Source: Labrys sp. WJW
GTDB taxonomy: Bacteria; Pseudomonadota; Alphaproteobacteria; Rhizobiales; Labraceae
Direction of reading: 5' to 3'
DNA: 64,000 nucleotides
Assembly (NCBI RefSeq): GCF_001676615.1
Contig: NZ_LYXZ01000001.1
Location: 186,001-250,000 of the forward strand
In this document: positions 52,365 to 61,271 of the stretch, in pieces
How positions within the stretch are numbered: the stretch's first letter is position 1
Layout: each line of letters begins with the position of its first letter
Position numbers and translations under genes: made by a program
The notes under the pieces: generated by a model
What the model was told of the DNA's origin: nothing
Databases searched by the model: none
The model's input: only the letters and a program-made list of their open reading frames with translations

Positions 52365-53342
52365 TCATTGGGCCGGACTGAGGCTGCGCAACACCCTGTG
52401 TTCGTCCGATCTCAGCAGGTCCTCGAAATAGGCAATCGTCCTGGCGAGGCCATCACGAAGGCTCACCGACGGGGCCCAGCCCAGAAGCTCGCGCGCCTTG
52501 GAAATATCGGGCTGGCGCTGGCGCGGGTCGTCCATCGGCAAGGCTCGGAATCGGAGCCGGGACGAGGAGCCCGTCAGCTCGATGATGAGTTCGGCGAGGT
52601 GCCGGACGGTCATCTCCACCGGATTGCCGATATTGACCGGTCCGTGAATATCGGCCGGCGTCGCCATCATGCGAACAAGCGCTTCGATCAGGTCATCGAC
52701 ATAGCAGAAGGATCGCGTCTGTCCGCCATCGCCATAGATGGTGATGTCCTGGTTGCACAGGGCCTGGACGATGAAGTTGGACACCACCCGCCCGTCATCG
52801 GGCTGCATGCGCGGACCGTAGGTATTGAAAATTCGTACGACTTTGGCCGGCACGTCATATTGTCGAATATAGTCGAAGAACAAGGTTTCGGCGCAGCGCT
52901 TACCCTCGTCATAGCAGGAACGCGCCCCGATTGGATTGACGTTCCCCCAGTAATCCTCCACCTGGGGATGGATGTGCGGGTCGCCATAGATCTCGGAGGT
53001 GGAGGCCTGCAGGACCTTGATTTTCAGGCGCCGCGCCAGATCGAGCACATTGATCGCACCCAGCACGTTCGTCTTGGTCGTCTGGACCGGATCGAACTGA
53101 TAGTGCCTCGGCGAGGCCGGGCAGGCCAGATTGTAGATCTCGCCGGTTTCGACATGAAGGGGCGTCGTAATGTCGTGATCAAGCAGCTTGAAAGAAGCGC
53201 TGCCGACAAGTTGGTCCACGTTGCGGCGAGATCCGGTAAAGAAGTTATCGACGCATAGTACTTCTTTATTTTCCTTCAGCAGACGCTCGCACAGATGCGA
53301 ACCGAGAAATCCGGCGCCACCCGTCACCAAGACGCTGCTCAA
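52365..53342 (-). CDS. UDP-glucuronate decarboxylase-like NAD-dependent epimerase/dehydratase (UDP-xylose synthase type)
   Basis: This 325-residue extended SDR has the NAD loop [10 protein letters not shown] (8-17), STSEIYGDP near 114-122, and the catalytic Tyr144-x3-Lys148 in [11 protein letters not shown], the wording characteristic of UDP-xylose synthases. [19 protein letters not shown] and [17 protein letters not shown] follow. It would convert UDP-glucuronate to UDP-xylose in the cytoplasm, supplying the EPS glycosyltransferases. It is 112 bases upstream of the CTERM-type gene on the same strand. UDP-glucose epimerase activity is less likely. Confidence 0.92.
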   Translation of the reverse strand: MSSVLVTGGAGFLGSHLCERLLKENKEVLCVDNFFTGSRRNVDQLVGSASFKLLDHDITTPLHVETGEIYNLACPASPRHYQFDPVQTTKTNVLGAINVLDLARRLKIKVLQASTSEIYGDPHIHPQVEDYWGNVNPIGARSCYDEGKRCAETLFFDYIRQYDVPAKVVRIFNTYGPRMQPDDGRVVSNFIVQALCNQDITIYGDGGQTRSFCYVDDLIEALVRMMATPADIHGPVNIGNPVEMTVRHLAELIIELTGSSSRLRFRALPMDDPRQRQPDISKARELLGWAPSVSLRDGLARTIAYFEDLLRSDEHRVLRSLSPAQ

Positions 53343-53612
53343 AGCCGCATTCCTGTTCGTCTCGCCAGCGCGATGCCGTTATTCAAGACCTTCATGACCA
53401 AGAAACCTATCGATTTTTGGGGAGTCGTCAAATCACGTGGGAAACCGTGCACCACCGCCTGTCGGTGCGCCTCTTCTCCCATGCCTCATGAACATTCCCT
53501 GCCATGGCTGGAACAGGGCTGCCATGCCGGGCAAAATGACTTAATAAGCCTTCGTCGATCATCCCCGCCCGCCCAGCGGTCAAGGCGGGCGAGCTTGGAG
53601 TGCAGCACGGCA

Positions 53613-54398
53613 ATGGGCCTTCTTCGCGCACAAATCTCCAGGCTGGTGAAACGGGTGCTGGCCCGGCACGGGCTGCTCCTGATCAGGGCCGGCGCCAAAT
53701 TCGGCCATGATCCCTGGGCCGACATTCGGCATCTTGCCGAGGATTGGCGCTATCCCATTGCCACCGTCTTCGATGTCGGTGCCAATGATGGCGAGACGGC
53801 CGCCCTGGCCTTGCGCAAATTCCCCGGCGCGAGAATCGTCGGCTTCGAGCCGCACCCGGATACATTCGCGATCCTGATGCAGCGGCTCGGCGGGGAGCAG
53901 CGGTTTACCGGCGTCAATACCGCCCTGGACACGCAGATCGGCACCGTCGACATGTTCGAATACCCCTCTTCCAAGATCAACAGCCTCAGCGATCGTGCGC
54001 AATATGCGCTGCGCTACCCGCAGGACGCCACGCGGATCAGCGTGCGGTCGACGACCCTCGACGCCTATTGTCAGCAAAACGGCTTCGAGGCGGTCGACAT
54101 TCTCAAGCTCGACACCGAGGGTTTCGACCACATGGTTCTCGAGGGCAGTAGCGCCATGCTGGAACGGCGGGCCATCAAATTCATCTATGTGGAGTTCAAC
54201 GATTTGCAGCCCAAGGAGAATGCCGTGGGCGGCGACCTGATCTCCATCGATACGCTGCTGCGACCGCATGGCTATCGCTTCGTTGCTTCCTATAACGACT
54301 ATATCGTCGCCGAAGGCGAGATGTTCTGTGTCTCCAACGCGCTTTTCGCTCTTCCTCCGGCCGCAGCCACGCTTCCGTCAAAATCGGAGGGATTCTAA
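53613..54398 (+). CDS. FkbM-family SAM-dependent methyltransferase
   Basis: This 261-residue protein has the FkbM motifs TVFDVGANDGETA (near 50-62), IVGFEPHPDTFAIL, RSTTLDAYC and ILKLDTEGFDHMVLEG. It would O-methylate a sugar of the EPS or another glycan. The start is ATG 53613, with GGAG 11 bases upstream. It is divergent from the decarboxylase-like gene across about 270 bases that hold no other obvious gene, and it is followed by a strong hairpin. Confidence 0.9.
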   Translation: MGLLRAQISRLVKRVLARHGLLLIRAGAKFGHDPWADIRHLAEDWRYPIATVFDVGANDGETAALALRKFPGARIVGFEPHPDTFAILMQRLGGEQRFTGVNTALDTQIGTVDMFEYPSSKINSLSDRAQYALRYPQDATRISVRSTTLDAYCQQNGFEAVDILKLDTEGFDHMVLEGSSAMLERRAIKFIYVEFNDLQPKENAVGGDLISIDTLLRPHGYRFVASYNDYIVAEGEMFCVSNALFALPPAAATLPSKSEGF

Positions 54399-55210
54399 CT
54401 CCTCCCGCGGGAAACCACCTTGAAGGATGGTGTTTTGAGGATGGCTAAAGGGTGATGGGCATGAGAGCTTCAGGAACACACTCGGCCCGTATCACCGATA
54501 CGGGCCGAGAAATGTCTTCTGCTGAAATCAACCAGAAGAGTGAAATAATACCTTATTCAACCTTTATAATAACGATAGGTGATTAAAATATGGACCGAAA
54601 GAAAAGTTAATACAGAAATGATATAGATATATTTTGCAGCAGGGAGAATGGCGTTAACGATCTGATCGCTCATATTGCCTCACAGATAGGTTTTCGCTCC
54701 AACGAAAAAACAGATTCCTGCAATTCAAAAGAGCGATAATGAAATAATCTTGCAATTCAGATTGTGAACATCCGCATCGATAGATTGAAGAAAAGCGCAA
54801 TCCTGTCCTTATCTTCGAACATCATCGACCGAACGCCACACTCCTTATCGCCGTTGTTTTGATAATAGCCGGCACCTGCCTCACAAGTTTGTCGGGAAGC
54901 AGGTTGTTTTGTAAGAAAGTGTCACGGGCCCTGGTTGAAACCAGAGCGGGTACGGGCCCCGGGCTTGCGCCTGTTTCAGGGAACGAGCACCGTCTGAAAC
55001 GAAGTGCGGTCCGGGCCATGTCAGACGGTGAAAGCAATGGCGCTGCCGTCGGCAGATCCAGCCCTGCCAAACGTCCCTGCGGGCGCTCTCAACGGTATCC
55101 AAATGTCACAGGGGGCGCTGGTACACGCTTTTCGACAAATCTTCGCCGTGGCGGCGAAGTCCCGCGACAAAGGATGCTTACGGTCGCACCCTGCAACTGG
55201 AGGCAAGGCC
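54399..55210. other. Poorly coding 0.8-kb intergenic stretch, AT-rich in part
   Basis: This stretch holds one strong hairpin near its start. From about 54,510 to 54,860 it becomes AT-rich with no convincing gene, and it includes a short direct repeat TGCAATTCA. A GC-rich part with a small palindrome follows at 54931-54944 (CTGGTT, GA, AACCAG). I see no tRNA, integrase or recognisable pseudogene in it. Confidence 0.5.
54481..54509. terminator. Perfect 13-bp hairpin after the FkbM gene
   Basis: CTCGGCCCGTATC (54481-54493) and GATACGGGCCGAG (54497-54509) pair perfectly with a three-base loop, 82 bases after the methyltransferase stop. There is no long T-run after it, though the DNA beyond is AT-rich. 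It probably marks the end of the plus-strand transcript. Confidence 0.65.
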
Positions 55211-55531
55211 ATGACATCCTTTGCTGATTTTTCGACGCGATCGAAAATCGTCGACGACGAAGTGCCTTTCGTCGGCGACCCGGCCTATGAGACGCTGGAT
55301 GGCCCGGCGGCCATCGCCTATCGCCGCGCCGGCGGCGTGTTTTTCGATATCCTCGTCATCGCTTCGATTCCGGCGATCATCGCCTTGAACCTGCTGGTCT
55401 CGCCAGCCCCTCATGCCAAAGACACGACAGGTTTCACGTCGGTCGCCACAGCTGCCGTTTCGTCGCCGCCGCACCGAATAAGTCTGCCATCGACTGAAGC
55501 GGCCAAGGCTCCCTGCGCCCTTGCGATTTGA
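55211..55531 (+). CDS. Small predicted membrane protein, hypothetical
   Basis: This 106-residue reading frame starts at ATG 55211 with GGAGG about eight bases upstream. It has one hydrophobic span (GGVFFDILVIASIPAIIALN, about 42-61) after an acidic N-terminal part (KIVDDEVPFVGDPAYETLDG) and a Ser/Thr/Ala-rich tail. No family is recognised. The ribosome site, the span and a terminator overlapping its stop support a real gene; coding remains to be shown. Confidence 0.5.
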   Translation: MTSFADFSTRSKIVDDEVPFVGDPAYETLDGPAAIAYRRAGGVFFDILVIASIPAIIALNLLVSPAPHAKDTTGFTSVATAAVSSPPHRISLPSTEAAKAPCALAI

Positions 55532-55558
55532 AGGAACTTCGTCAAATCGCAAGGGCGC
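55515..55558. terminator. 17-bp perfect hairpin overlapping the stop of the small membrane protein
   Basis: Bases 55515-55531 and 55542-55558 are exact reverse complements with a 10-base loop. The left arm includes the TGA stop of the 106-residue frame. It lies between this gene and the convergent histidine kinase and could terminate transcription from both sides, although it lacks T-tracts. Confidence 0.65.
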
Positions 55559-55679
55559 CTTGACGGCCCGCAAGACAGGCCTATCCGATTGGACGAAAGG
55601 GCTGGCAACGCCATTCATGCCTTGAGCCCCCGCAGGGGTGCCATGACAGGCGGCAGCGGCGTCGGCTACGGCCTTGCCG

Positions 55680-57128
55680 TCACGCCGGAGCCCGGGCAGT
55701 CCGGCTGGTGACGAGCGGCAGGCCGATCACTGCCCGCAACCCCTTGGCCTGATTGAAGAGCCGGATGTCGCCGCCATGATGGCGGGCAATGGCCCGGGCG
55801 ATCGAGAGACCAAGACCGACCCCACCTGTCTCGCGGTTGCGCGAATGCTCGAGACGGAAGAAGGGAGCGAACACCTGGTCGCCGACATTCTCCGGAATGC
55901 CCGGTCCATCGTCCTCGATGACGATGTCGATGCTCTCGGCCGTGCGCGAGAGCGTGACCCGGGCACGCTCGCCATAGCGCACGGCGTTTTCGACCAGATT
56001 ACGGACGGCACGGCGCAACGCATCGGGACGGCAACGATAGCTGATTTTCGGGCCGTCGAGGAAGGCGACGTTCTGGCCGATATCGACCAGATCATCGCAC
56101 AGGCTCTCCACCAGCGCTGAAAGATCGACCGTGCGGGTGGTCTCGGCCGTTGCCTGCTCGCGCGCGAAAGCCAGCGCCGATTCCGTCATGGTCTGGATCT
56201 CGGCAATGGTCTTGAGCATCTTGTCCTGGATCTCCTGGTCCGAAACGAACTCGGCCCGCAGGCGCAGGGAGGTCAGCGGCGTGCGCAGATCGTGCCCGAT
56301 GGCCGCGAGCATGCGGGTGCGGTCTTCGACGAAGCGCTGCAGCCGGGCCTGCATGCGATTGAAGGCTTCGGCGGTTTGCCGGATGTCGTCGGGCCCGGAC
56401 TCCGGCAAGGGTGGCACGGCCTCGCCTCGCCCGAGCAGTTCGGCCGCGGTTGCCAGGCGGCGCATCGGCCGAGCTATGCTGCGTGCCACCCATATGGCGA
56501 TGACCGACAGCACCAGGGCGGTGATGCCGAGCGAGAGGGTCGATTGCGATGTCCAGAAGGCGTTGTGATAATTCTTGGCATAGGCGGCATTGAGCCACAT
56601 GCCCCGGTCGAGCTGGACAGCCAGACCCATGCCGATCGCGGTATTCAGATATTGAAACTTCGCGGGACGGGCGAGCAGCCAGGACTGGGGTGCGATCTCC
56701 ACCCAGCGGGCAGGCTCGCTGGCGAAGGCGGCGCCGGTTGGTATTTCCGGAACGGCCGCCATCGCCGGGCCGCCGGTCGGCTTGGGATGGACGGGCACCT
56801 TGCCGGGCGGCAGTGGCTGGTGAAGGCGCATCCAGGCGTCCTTGGCCCAGGCCGTCGCATCGACCGGCTCCCGGTCAGATAGCCAGAAGCGCGAATAAAT
56901 CGTGCCGCTGACGGCGAGAATGTCGTCATGAACCGCATCCGGCGTCGCGTTCAGCGACAGAGCGAGCGAAGCCGCACGGCTGAAGAACTCTCCCTTGGCC
57001 GCCGCCCGCATGGCCTGGCCGCGCTCGTCCCAGGAAACGCAAAAACCTATGCCCTGCGATACCGCTAGGGCCAGCAGCATGAATGTGATGATCTGCGCAG
57101 CCAGGCTGCGCCGCCACAAGGCCATCAT
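55680..57128 (-). CDS. Two-component sensor histidine kinase (EnvZ/RstB-like class)
   Basis: This 482-residue kinase has a first span near 11-31, a periplasmic sensor of about 165 residues, a second span near 197-215, a HAMP domain (RPMRRLATAAELLGRG onward), the phosphoacceptor His279 in AAIGHDLRTPLTSL, and an ATPase domain with NLVENAVRYG, EDDGPGIP and GVGLGLSIARAIARHHGG. It senses an unknown periplasmic signal and phosphorylates the regulator encoded just upstream, which overlaps by four bases (ATGA). The start ATG 57128 is fixed by this overlap. Confidence 0.94.
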   Translation of the reverse strand: MMALWRRSLAAQIITFMLLALAVSQGIGFCVSWDERGQAMRAAAKGEFFSRAASLALSLNATPDAVHDDILAVSGTIYSRFWLSDREPVDATAWAKDAWMRLHQPLPPGKVPVHPKPTGGPAMAAVPEIPTGAAFASEPARWVEIAPQSWLLARPAKFQYLNTAIGMGLAVQLDRGMWLNAAYAKNYHNAFWTSQSTLSLGITALVLSVIAIWVARSIARPMRRLATAAELLGRGEAVPPLPESGPDDIRQTAEAFNRMQARLQRFVEDRTRMLAAIGHDLRTPLTSLRLRAEFVSDQEIQDKMLKTIAEIQTMTESALAFAREQATAETTRTVDLSALVESLCDDLVDIGQNVAFLDGPKISYRCRPDALRRAVRNLVENAVRYGERARVTLSRTAESIDIVIEDDGPGIPENVGDQVFAPFFRLEHSRNRETGGVGLGLSIARAIARHHGGDIRLFNQAKGLRAVIGLPLVTSRTARAPA

Positions 57129-57844
57129 GCCTGTTCGACCTCCGCGGTGAAACTGTAGCCGCCGCCCCAATGGGTCTTGATGAGCATGGGATTTTTCGGG
57201 TCGAACTCGATCTTCTTGCGCAGACGGCTGACCTGGTTGTCGATGCTGCGGTCGAAGGTGTCGGCGGCGCGGCCGACCGTGAGGTCGAGCAATTGATCGC
57301 GGCTCAGCACCAGGCCGGCATGGTCGAGGAAGGCCGTCAGCAGCCGGAACTCGGCCGTGCTGAGGGGGATGGCCACACCGTCCGAGCCGGCAAGCTCGCG
57401 GCGCCCGACATTGAGCTGCCAGCGATCGAAGCGCAGCGTCTTGGCCTTCACCGCACCGCGCTGCGGCGGCAGGCTGTTGACCCGTCGCAGCACCGCCTTG
57501 ATCCGTGCCAGCAATTCGCGCGGATTGAACGGCTTGGTGAGATAGTCGTCCGCCCCCATTTCGAGGCCGATGATCCTGTCGGTGTCATCGACCATGGCGG
57601 TGAGGAAAATGATCGGCACCACGGTGGTGCTGCGCAGGTGACGGCAGACGCTCAAGCCGTCCTCCCCCGGCATCATCACGTCGAGGATGATGAGGTCGGG
57701 CGCATTGCGCTCCAGCAGGCGCCGCAGGGCCGCCGCGCTTTCGGCCACGCTGACGCGATAGCCATGCTGGGTGAGATATTTGCCGACGAGGTCACGAATG
57801 TCGCGGTGGTCGTCGACCACCGCGATATGGGGCACCGATTCCAT
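57125..57844 (-). CDS. OmpR-family response regulator
   Basis: This 239-residue protein has a receiver domain with acidic pair VVDDHRD, phosphoacceptor Asp in LIILDVMMPGEDG (near 56) and Lys in YLTKPF. The C-terminal winged-helix OmpR domain has SIDNQVSRLRKKIE and THWGGGYSF. ATG 57844 has GGAG eight bases upstream; a GTG three codons earlier is less likely. It may control the RND pump genes that lie 253 bases upstream on the same strand, and itself through a repeat at 57982-57995. Confidence 0.95.
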   Translation of the reverse strand: MESVPHIAVVDDHRDIRDLVGKYLTQHGYRVSVAESAAALRRLLERNAPDLIILDVMMPGEDGLSVCRHLRSTTVVPIIFLTAMVDDTDRIIGLEMGADDYLTKPFNPRELLARIKAVLRRVNSLPPQRGAVKAKTLRFDRWQLNVGRRELAGSDGVAIPLSTAEFRLLTAFLDHAGLVLSRDQLLDLTVGRAADTFDRSIDNQVSRLRKKIEFDPKNPMLIKTHWGGGYSFTAEVEQA

Positions 57845-57981
57845 GCATGACACTCCGACCTAGGGCGAGTTCGAGGAAGCAGGCTCCTCGCGCCGCACCC
57901 ATCGCCATCCGTTCCACGCTCCATTGTAATGGCGTCGTCGCGGGCTGGGTAGACCGGCCGTCCCGTCAAATCGCCCTGAAC

Positions 57982-57995
57982 TGTATCCAATTGTA
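57982..57995 (-). promoter_or_regulatory. TACA-N6-TACA direct repeat upstream of the response regulator
   Basis: On the minus strand TACA, six bases, TACA forms part of a 10-base tandem repeat (GATACAATTG then GATACAGTTC), 138 bases upstream of the regulator start. OmpR-family regulators bind tandem half-sites one turn apart, and RstA-type boxes have this TACA-N6-TACA shape. It is a candidate autoregulatory site. Confidence 0.45.
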
Positions 57996-58097
57996 TCGGG
58001 CCGATATCGCGCCATAGCTTGCGACACTTTTCCTGCTGACTGACGAAACTGCCCGGATCCTGTCGCCCGCGCGACCATCCGGACCTGGAACGAGGCT

Positions 58098-61000
58098 TTA
58101 GGAAACCTCGATCGCGGCCGTGACGGGTTTTCGACGGGCTCCACTTTCGAGCATCCGGCACAGCACATAGAAAACCGGCGTGCAGACGAGGCCGAAGGCG
58201 GTTACGCCGATCATGCCGAAGAAGACGGCCGTGCCCAGCGACTGCCGCATCTCGGCACCGGCTCCGCTGGCCAGGAACAATGGCAGGACGCCGAGAATGA
58301 AGGCGAGCGAGGTCATCAGGATCGGTCGCAGGCGGATTCGGGCGCCCTGCACCACCGCCTCGACGCGGCCAAGCCCCTCGGCTTCGGCCTGGCGGGCGAA
58401 TTCGACGATGAGGATGGCATTCTTGGCCGCCAGCCCGATCAGGATGACGAAGCCGATCTGGGCCAGGATGTTCACGTCCATCGCGAAGATGAGCAGGCCG
58501 CTCACCGCCGACAGCAGGCATACGGGCACGATCAGCAGGACGGCGAGCGGTAATGTCCAGCTCTCATACTGGGCTGCCAGCAGGAGAAAGACGAAGACGA
58601 CGGAGGCACCGAAGACCAGAAGGCCGGTATTGCCGGCAAGCCGCTCCTGGAGGGCCACCTCGGTCCATTCGAAGCCGAAGCCTTCGGGCAGGTTGTCGCG
58701 CGCGATCTGCTCCATGCGATCGAGAACGGCACCGGTCGAGGTTCCCGCCGCCGCAGCCCCCTGGATCTCGGCCGCCGGATACTGGTTGAAGCGAGGAATG
58801 CGATAGGGGCCGGACTTCTCCTGGAAGGTCGCTACCGCACTCAGCGGCACCATGGCGCCGCCATCGCCGCGCATCTTGAAATTGCCGATCGAGGCAAGAT
58901 CCGTGCGGTAGCGCCCATCGGCCTGGGCCCGCACCTGAAAGGTTCGCCCGAGCAGGTTGAAGTCGTTGACATAGGCCGAACCCAGATAGACTTCGAGAGC
59001 TTCGAAGACGCTTGCGGCGGGCACCCCCAGCATCTGCGCCTTGATGCGATCGACATCGGCATAGACCCGCGGGGTGGCCGTGTTGAACGGCGAGAAGGCA
59101 TTGGCAATCCCAGGCGCCTGCGTAGCAGCGGCCAGGACCTGCTGGGCCGCCGCCTCCAACGCCTGGGGCGACTGGCCGTTGCGGTCCTGGACCATCAGCT
59201 TGAAGCCGCCTGCATTGCCCATGCCGCGCACGGAGGGCGGCTTGATCGGTATGATCCGTGCTTCGTAGAGATCGGCGAAACGCGCTTGCAGCGAGGCGAT
59301 GATCCGATCGGTTGTCAGCCCCTGGCGCTCGCGTTCCGCATAGGGCTTCAGGATGGTGAAGGCGATGCCGCTGCTGGAGGCGTTGGTGAAAGTGGCGCCG
59401 TCCAGGCCGGCGATGGCCACGACATTCGCCACCCCCTCCGTGGCAAGCAGCCGTCGCGAGACCTCCTTCATCACCGCATCGGTCCGGCTGAGGGCCGAGC
59501 CTGGCGGCAGTTGCACGGCATTGATGATATAGCCCTGGTCCATCACCGGGATGAAGCCGGTGGGTGCACGGGCGAATTGCCAGCCGGAGAAACCGACCAG
59601 GCCGGCATAGGCGACGAGGACGAGAACGCTGACACGCAGGAGCCGCCGGGTCATGCTGCCATAGGCGATGGAGAGACGGTCGAAGCCCCGGTTGAAGAGA
59701 CCGAAGGAGCCGTGGAGCAGGCGCATCGGCAGGAAGCGGCGCTGCGACGGCCCCTCCGCTGTATGCGGCTTCAGCAGGAGCGCACACAGCGCCGGACTTA
59801 GCGTCAGCGAAACGAAGGCGGAAATGGCGGTGGCCGCCGCGACGACGACGGCGAATTGCCGGAAGAATTGCCCGGAAATGCCCGACATCATGGCGGCGGG
59901 CACGAAGACGGCGCACAGGACCAGAGTGATGGCGATCAGCGCGCCGCCGATTTCGTCCATGGAGCGATGCGCGGCCTCTCGCGCCGAATGGCCGGCGGCC
60001 AGATGGCGCTCGACATTCTCGACGACGACGATGGCGTCATCGACCACGATGCCGATCGCGAGCACCAGGCCCAGCAGGGAGATATTGTTGAGGGAGTAGC
60101 CGAGAGCGGCCATCACCGCAAAGCTGCCGACCAGCGATATCGGGATCGCCAGGATGGGAATGATGGCGGCACGCCAGGTCTGCAGGAACAAAAGCACCAC
60201 CAGCACGACCAGGCCGATGGCCTCGAAGATCGTCTTGTAGACTTCGCGCACGGATTCCGCGACGAATTCGGTGGGATTGAAGGGAATGGCATAGCTCAGG
60301 CCGCCCGGCATCTCCGCACCGAGACGCTGCATGGCCGCGGTCACGCGCGCGGCCGTCTCGATGGCGTTGGATCCCGGCTGCTGGAATATCTGGATCGGCT
60401 GGGCCGGCTGCCCGTTGAGATAGGCCGTGCCGCGAAAGCTCTGCGCCGTCAGCTCGACGCGGGCGACGTCCCGGATACGGATGACGCGTCCCTCGGCATC
60501 GGTGCGCACGACGACGTTTTCGAACTGCTCCTTGTCGGTCAATCGCCCGAGCGTTTCGACATTCAGCTCGAAAGCCCCCTGGCGCGGCACCGGCGAGAGG
60601 TTCATCACCCCTGCCGAGACCTGGACGTTCTGTGCCCGCAGGGCCGCCACCACCTCGCCCGCCGCAAGATTATGCGCCGAGACCTTGTCGGGATCGAGCC
60701 AGACGACCATGGCGTAATCGCGCGACGCGGCGAGACGGACATCGCCGACACCATCCAGGCGCAGCAAGGCATCGCGGATACGCAGCGTGGCATAATTGGC
60801 CATGTAGAGGGGATCGCGCGAGCCGTCCGGGGAGAAAAGCTGCACGACCATCAAAAGGTCAGGCGAGGTCTTGCGCACGGTGACACCGAGGCGGCGGACC
60901 TCCTCCGGCAGACGGGGCTCGGCCACCGCCACGCGGTTCTGCACCAGCACCTGGGCCTCGTTCAGGTCGGTACCGAGCTGGAAGGTCACGGTGAGGGTCA

Positions 61001-61268
61001 GCTGCCCGTCGCCGGTTGCCTGCGAGGACATGTAGAGCATGTTCTCGACACCGTTGATCTCCTGCTCGAGCGGCACGGCGACCGTATCGCCCACCGTCTC
61101 GGCCGAAGCGCCGGGATATTGCGCCTGGACCACGACTGTCGGCGGGGCAATCTCGGGATATTGCGCCAGAGGCAGGGTGAAATAGGCGGCCACGCCGATG
61201 ATCACGACGAGGACGGACATGACCGTCGCCAGGATCGGGCGGTCGATCGAAAGATGAGCGATGCGCAT
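58098..61268 (-). CDS. RND efflux pump, HAE1 (AcrB/MexB-like) inner-membrane transporter
   Basis: This 1056-residue protein is full length for the family, with twelve expected spans and two large periplasmic loops. The N-terminal RPILATVMSVLVVI, the TM4 proton-relay Asp pair in GIVVDDAIVVVENVERHL, the pore-domain NGVENMLYMSSQ, and a late NAILIVEFARQAEAEG segment are all present. It would expel hydrophobic compounds with an adaptor (encoded three bases upstream) and an outer-membrane channel that is not in the window. Substrates are unknown. Confidence 0.96.
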   Translation of the reverse strand: MRIAHLSIDRPILATVMSVLVVIIGVAAYFTLPLAQYPEIAPPTVVVQAQYPGASAETVGDTVAVPLEQEINGVENMLYMSSQATGDGQLTLTVTFQLGTDLNEAQVLVQNRVAVAEPRLPEEVRRLGVTVRKTSPDLLMVVQLFSPDGSRDPLYMANYATLRIRDALLRLDGVGDVRLAASRDYAMVVWLDPDKVSAHNLAAGEVVAALRAQNVQVSAGVMNLSPVPRQGAFELNVETLGRLTDKEQFENVVVRTDAEGRVIRIRDVARVELTAQSFRGTAYLNGQPAQPIQIFQQPGSNAIETAARVTAAMQRLGAEMPGGLSYAIPFNPTEFVAESVREVYKTIFEAIGLVVLVVLLFLQTWRAAIIPILAIPISLVGSFAVMAALGYSLNNISLLGLVLAIGIVVDDAIVVVENVERHLAAGHSAREAAHRSMDEIGGALIAITLVLCAVFVPAAMMSGISGQFFRQFAVVVAAATAISAFVSLTLSPALCALLLKPHTAEGPSQRRFLPMRLLHGSFGLFNRGFDRLSIAYGSMTRRLLRVSVLVLVAYAGLVGFSGWQFARAPTGFIPVMDQGYIINAVQLPPGSALSRTDAVMKEVSRRLLATEGVANVVAIAGLDGATFTNASSSGIAFTILKPYAERERQGLTTDRIIASLQARFADLYEARIIPIKPPSVRGMGNAGGFKLMVQDRNGQSPQALEAAAQQVLAAATQAPGIANAFSPFNTATPRVYADVDRIKAQMLGVPAASVFEALEVYLGSAYVNDFNLLGRTFQVRAQADGRYRTDLASIGNFKMRGDGGAMVPLSAVATFQEKSGPYRIPRFNQYPAAEIQGAAAAGTSTGAVLDRMEQIARDNLPEGFGFEWTEVALQERLAGNTGLLVFGASVVFVFLLLAAQYESWTLPLAVLLIVPVCLLSAVSGLLIFAMDVNILAQIGFVILIGLAAKNAILIVEFARQAEAEGLGRVEAVVQGARIRLRPILMTSLAFILGVLPLFLASGAGAEMRQSLGTAVFFGMIGVTAFGLVCTPVFYVLCRMLESGARRKPVTAAIEVS

Positions 61269-61271
61269 CGT

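Noticed and set aside
54822-55102. Overlapping minus-strand frames of about 73-82 codons
   Set aside because: No ribosome site, no recognisable motif, and composition typical of chance frames in GC-rich DNA.
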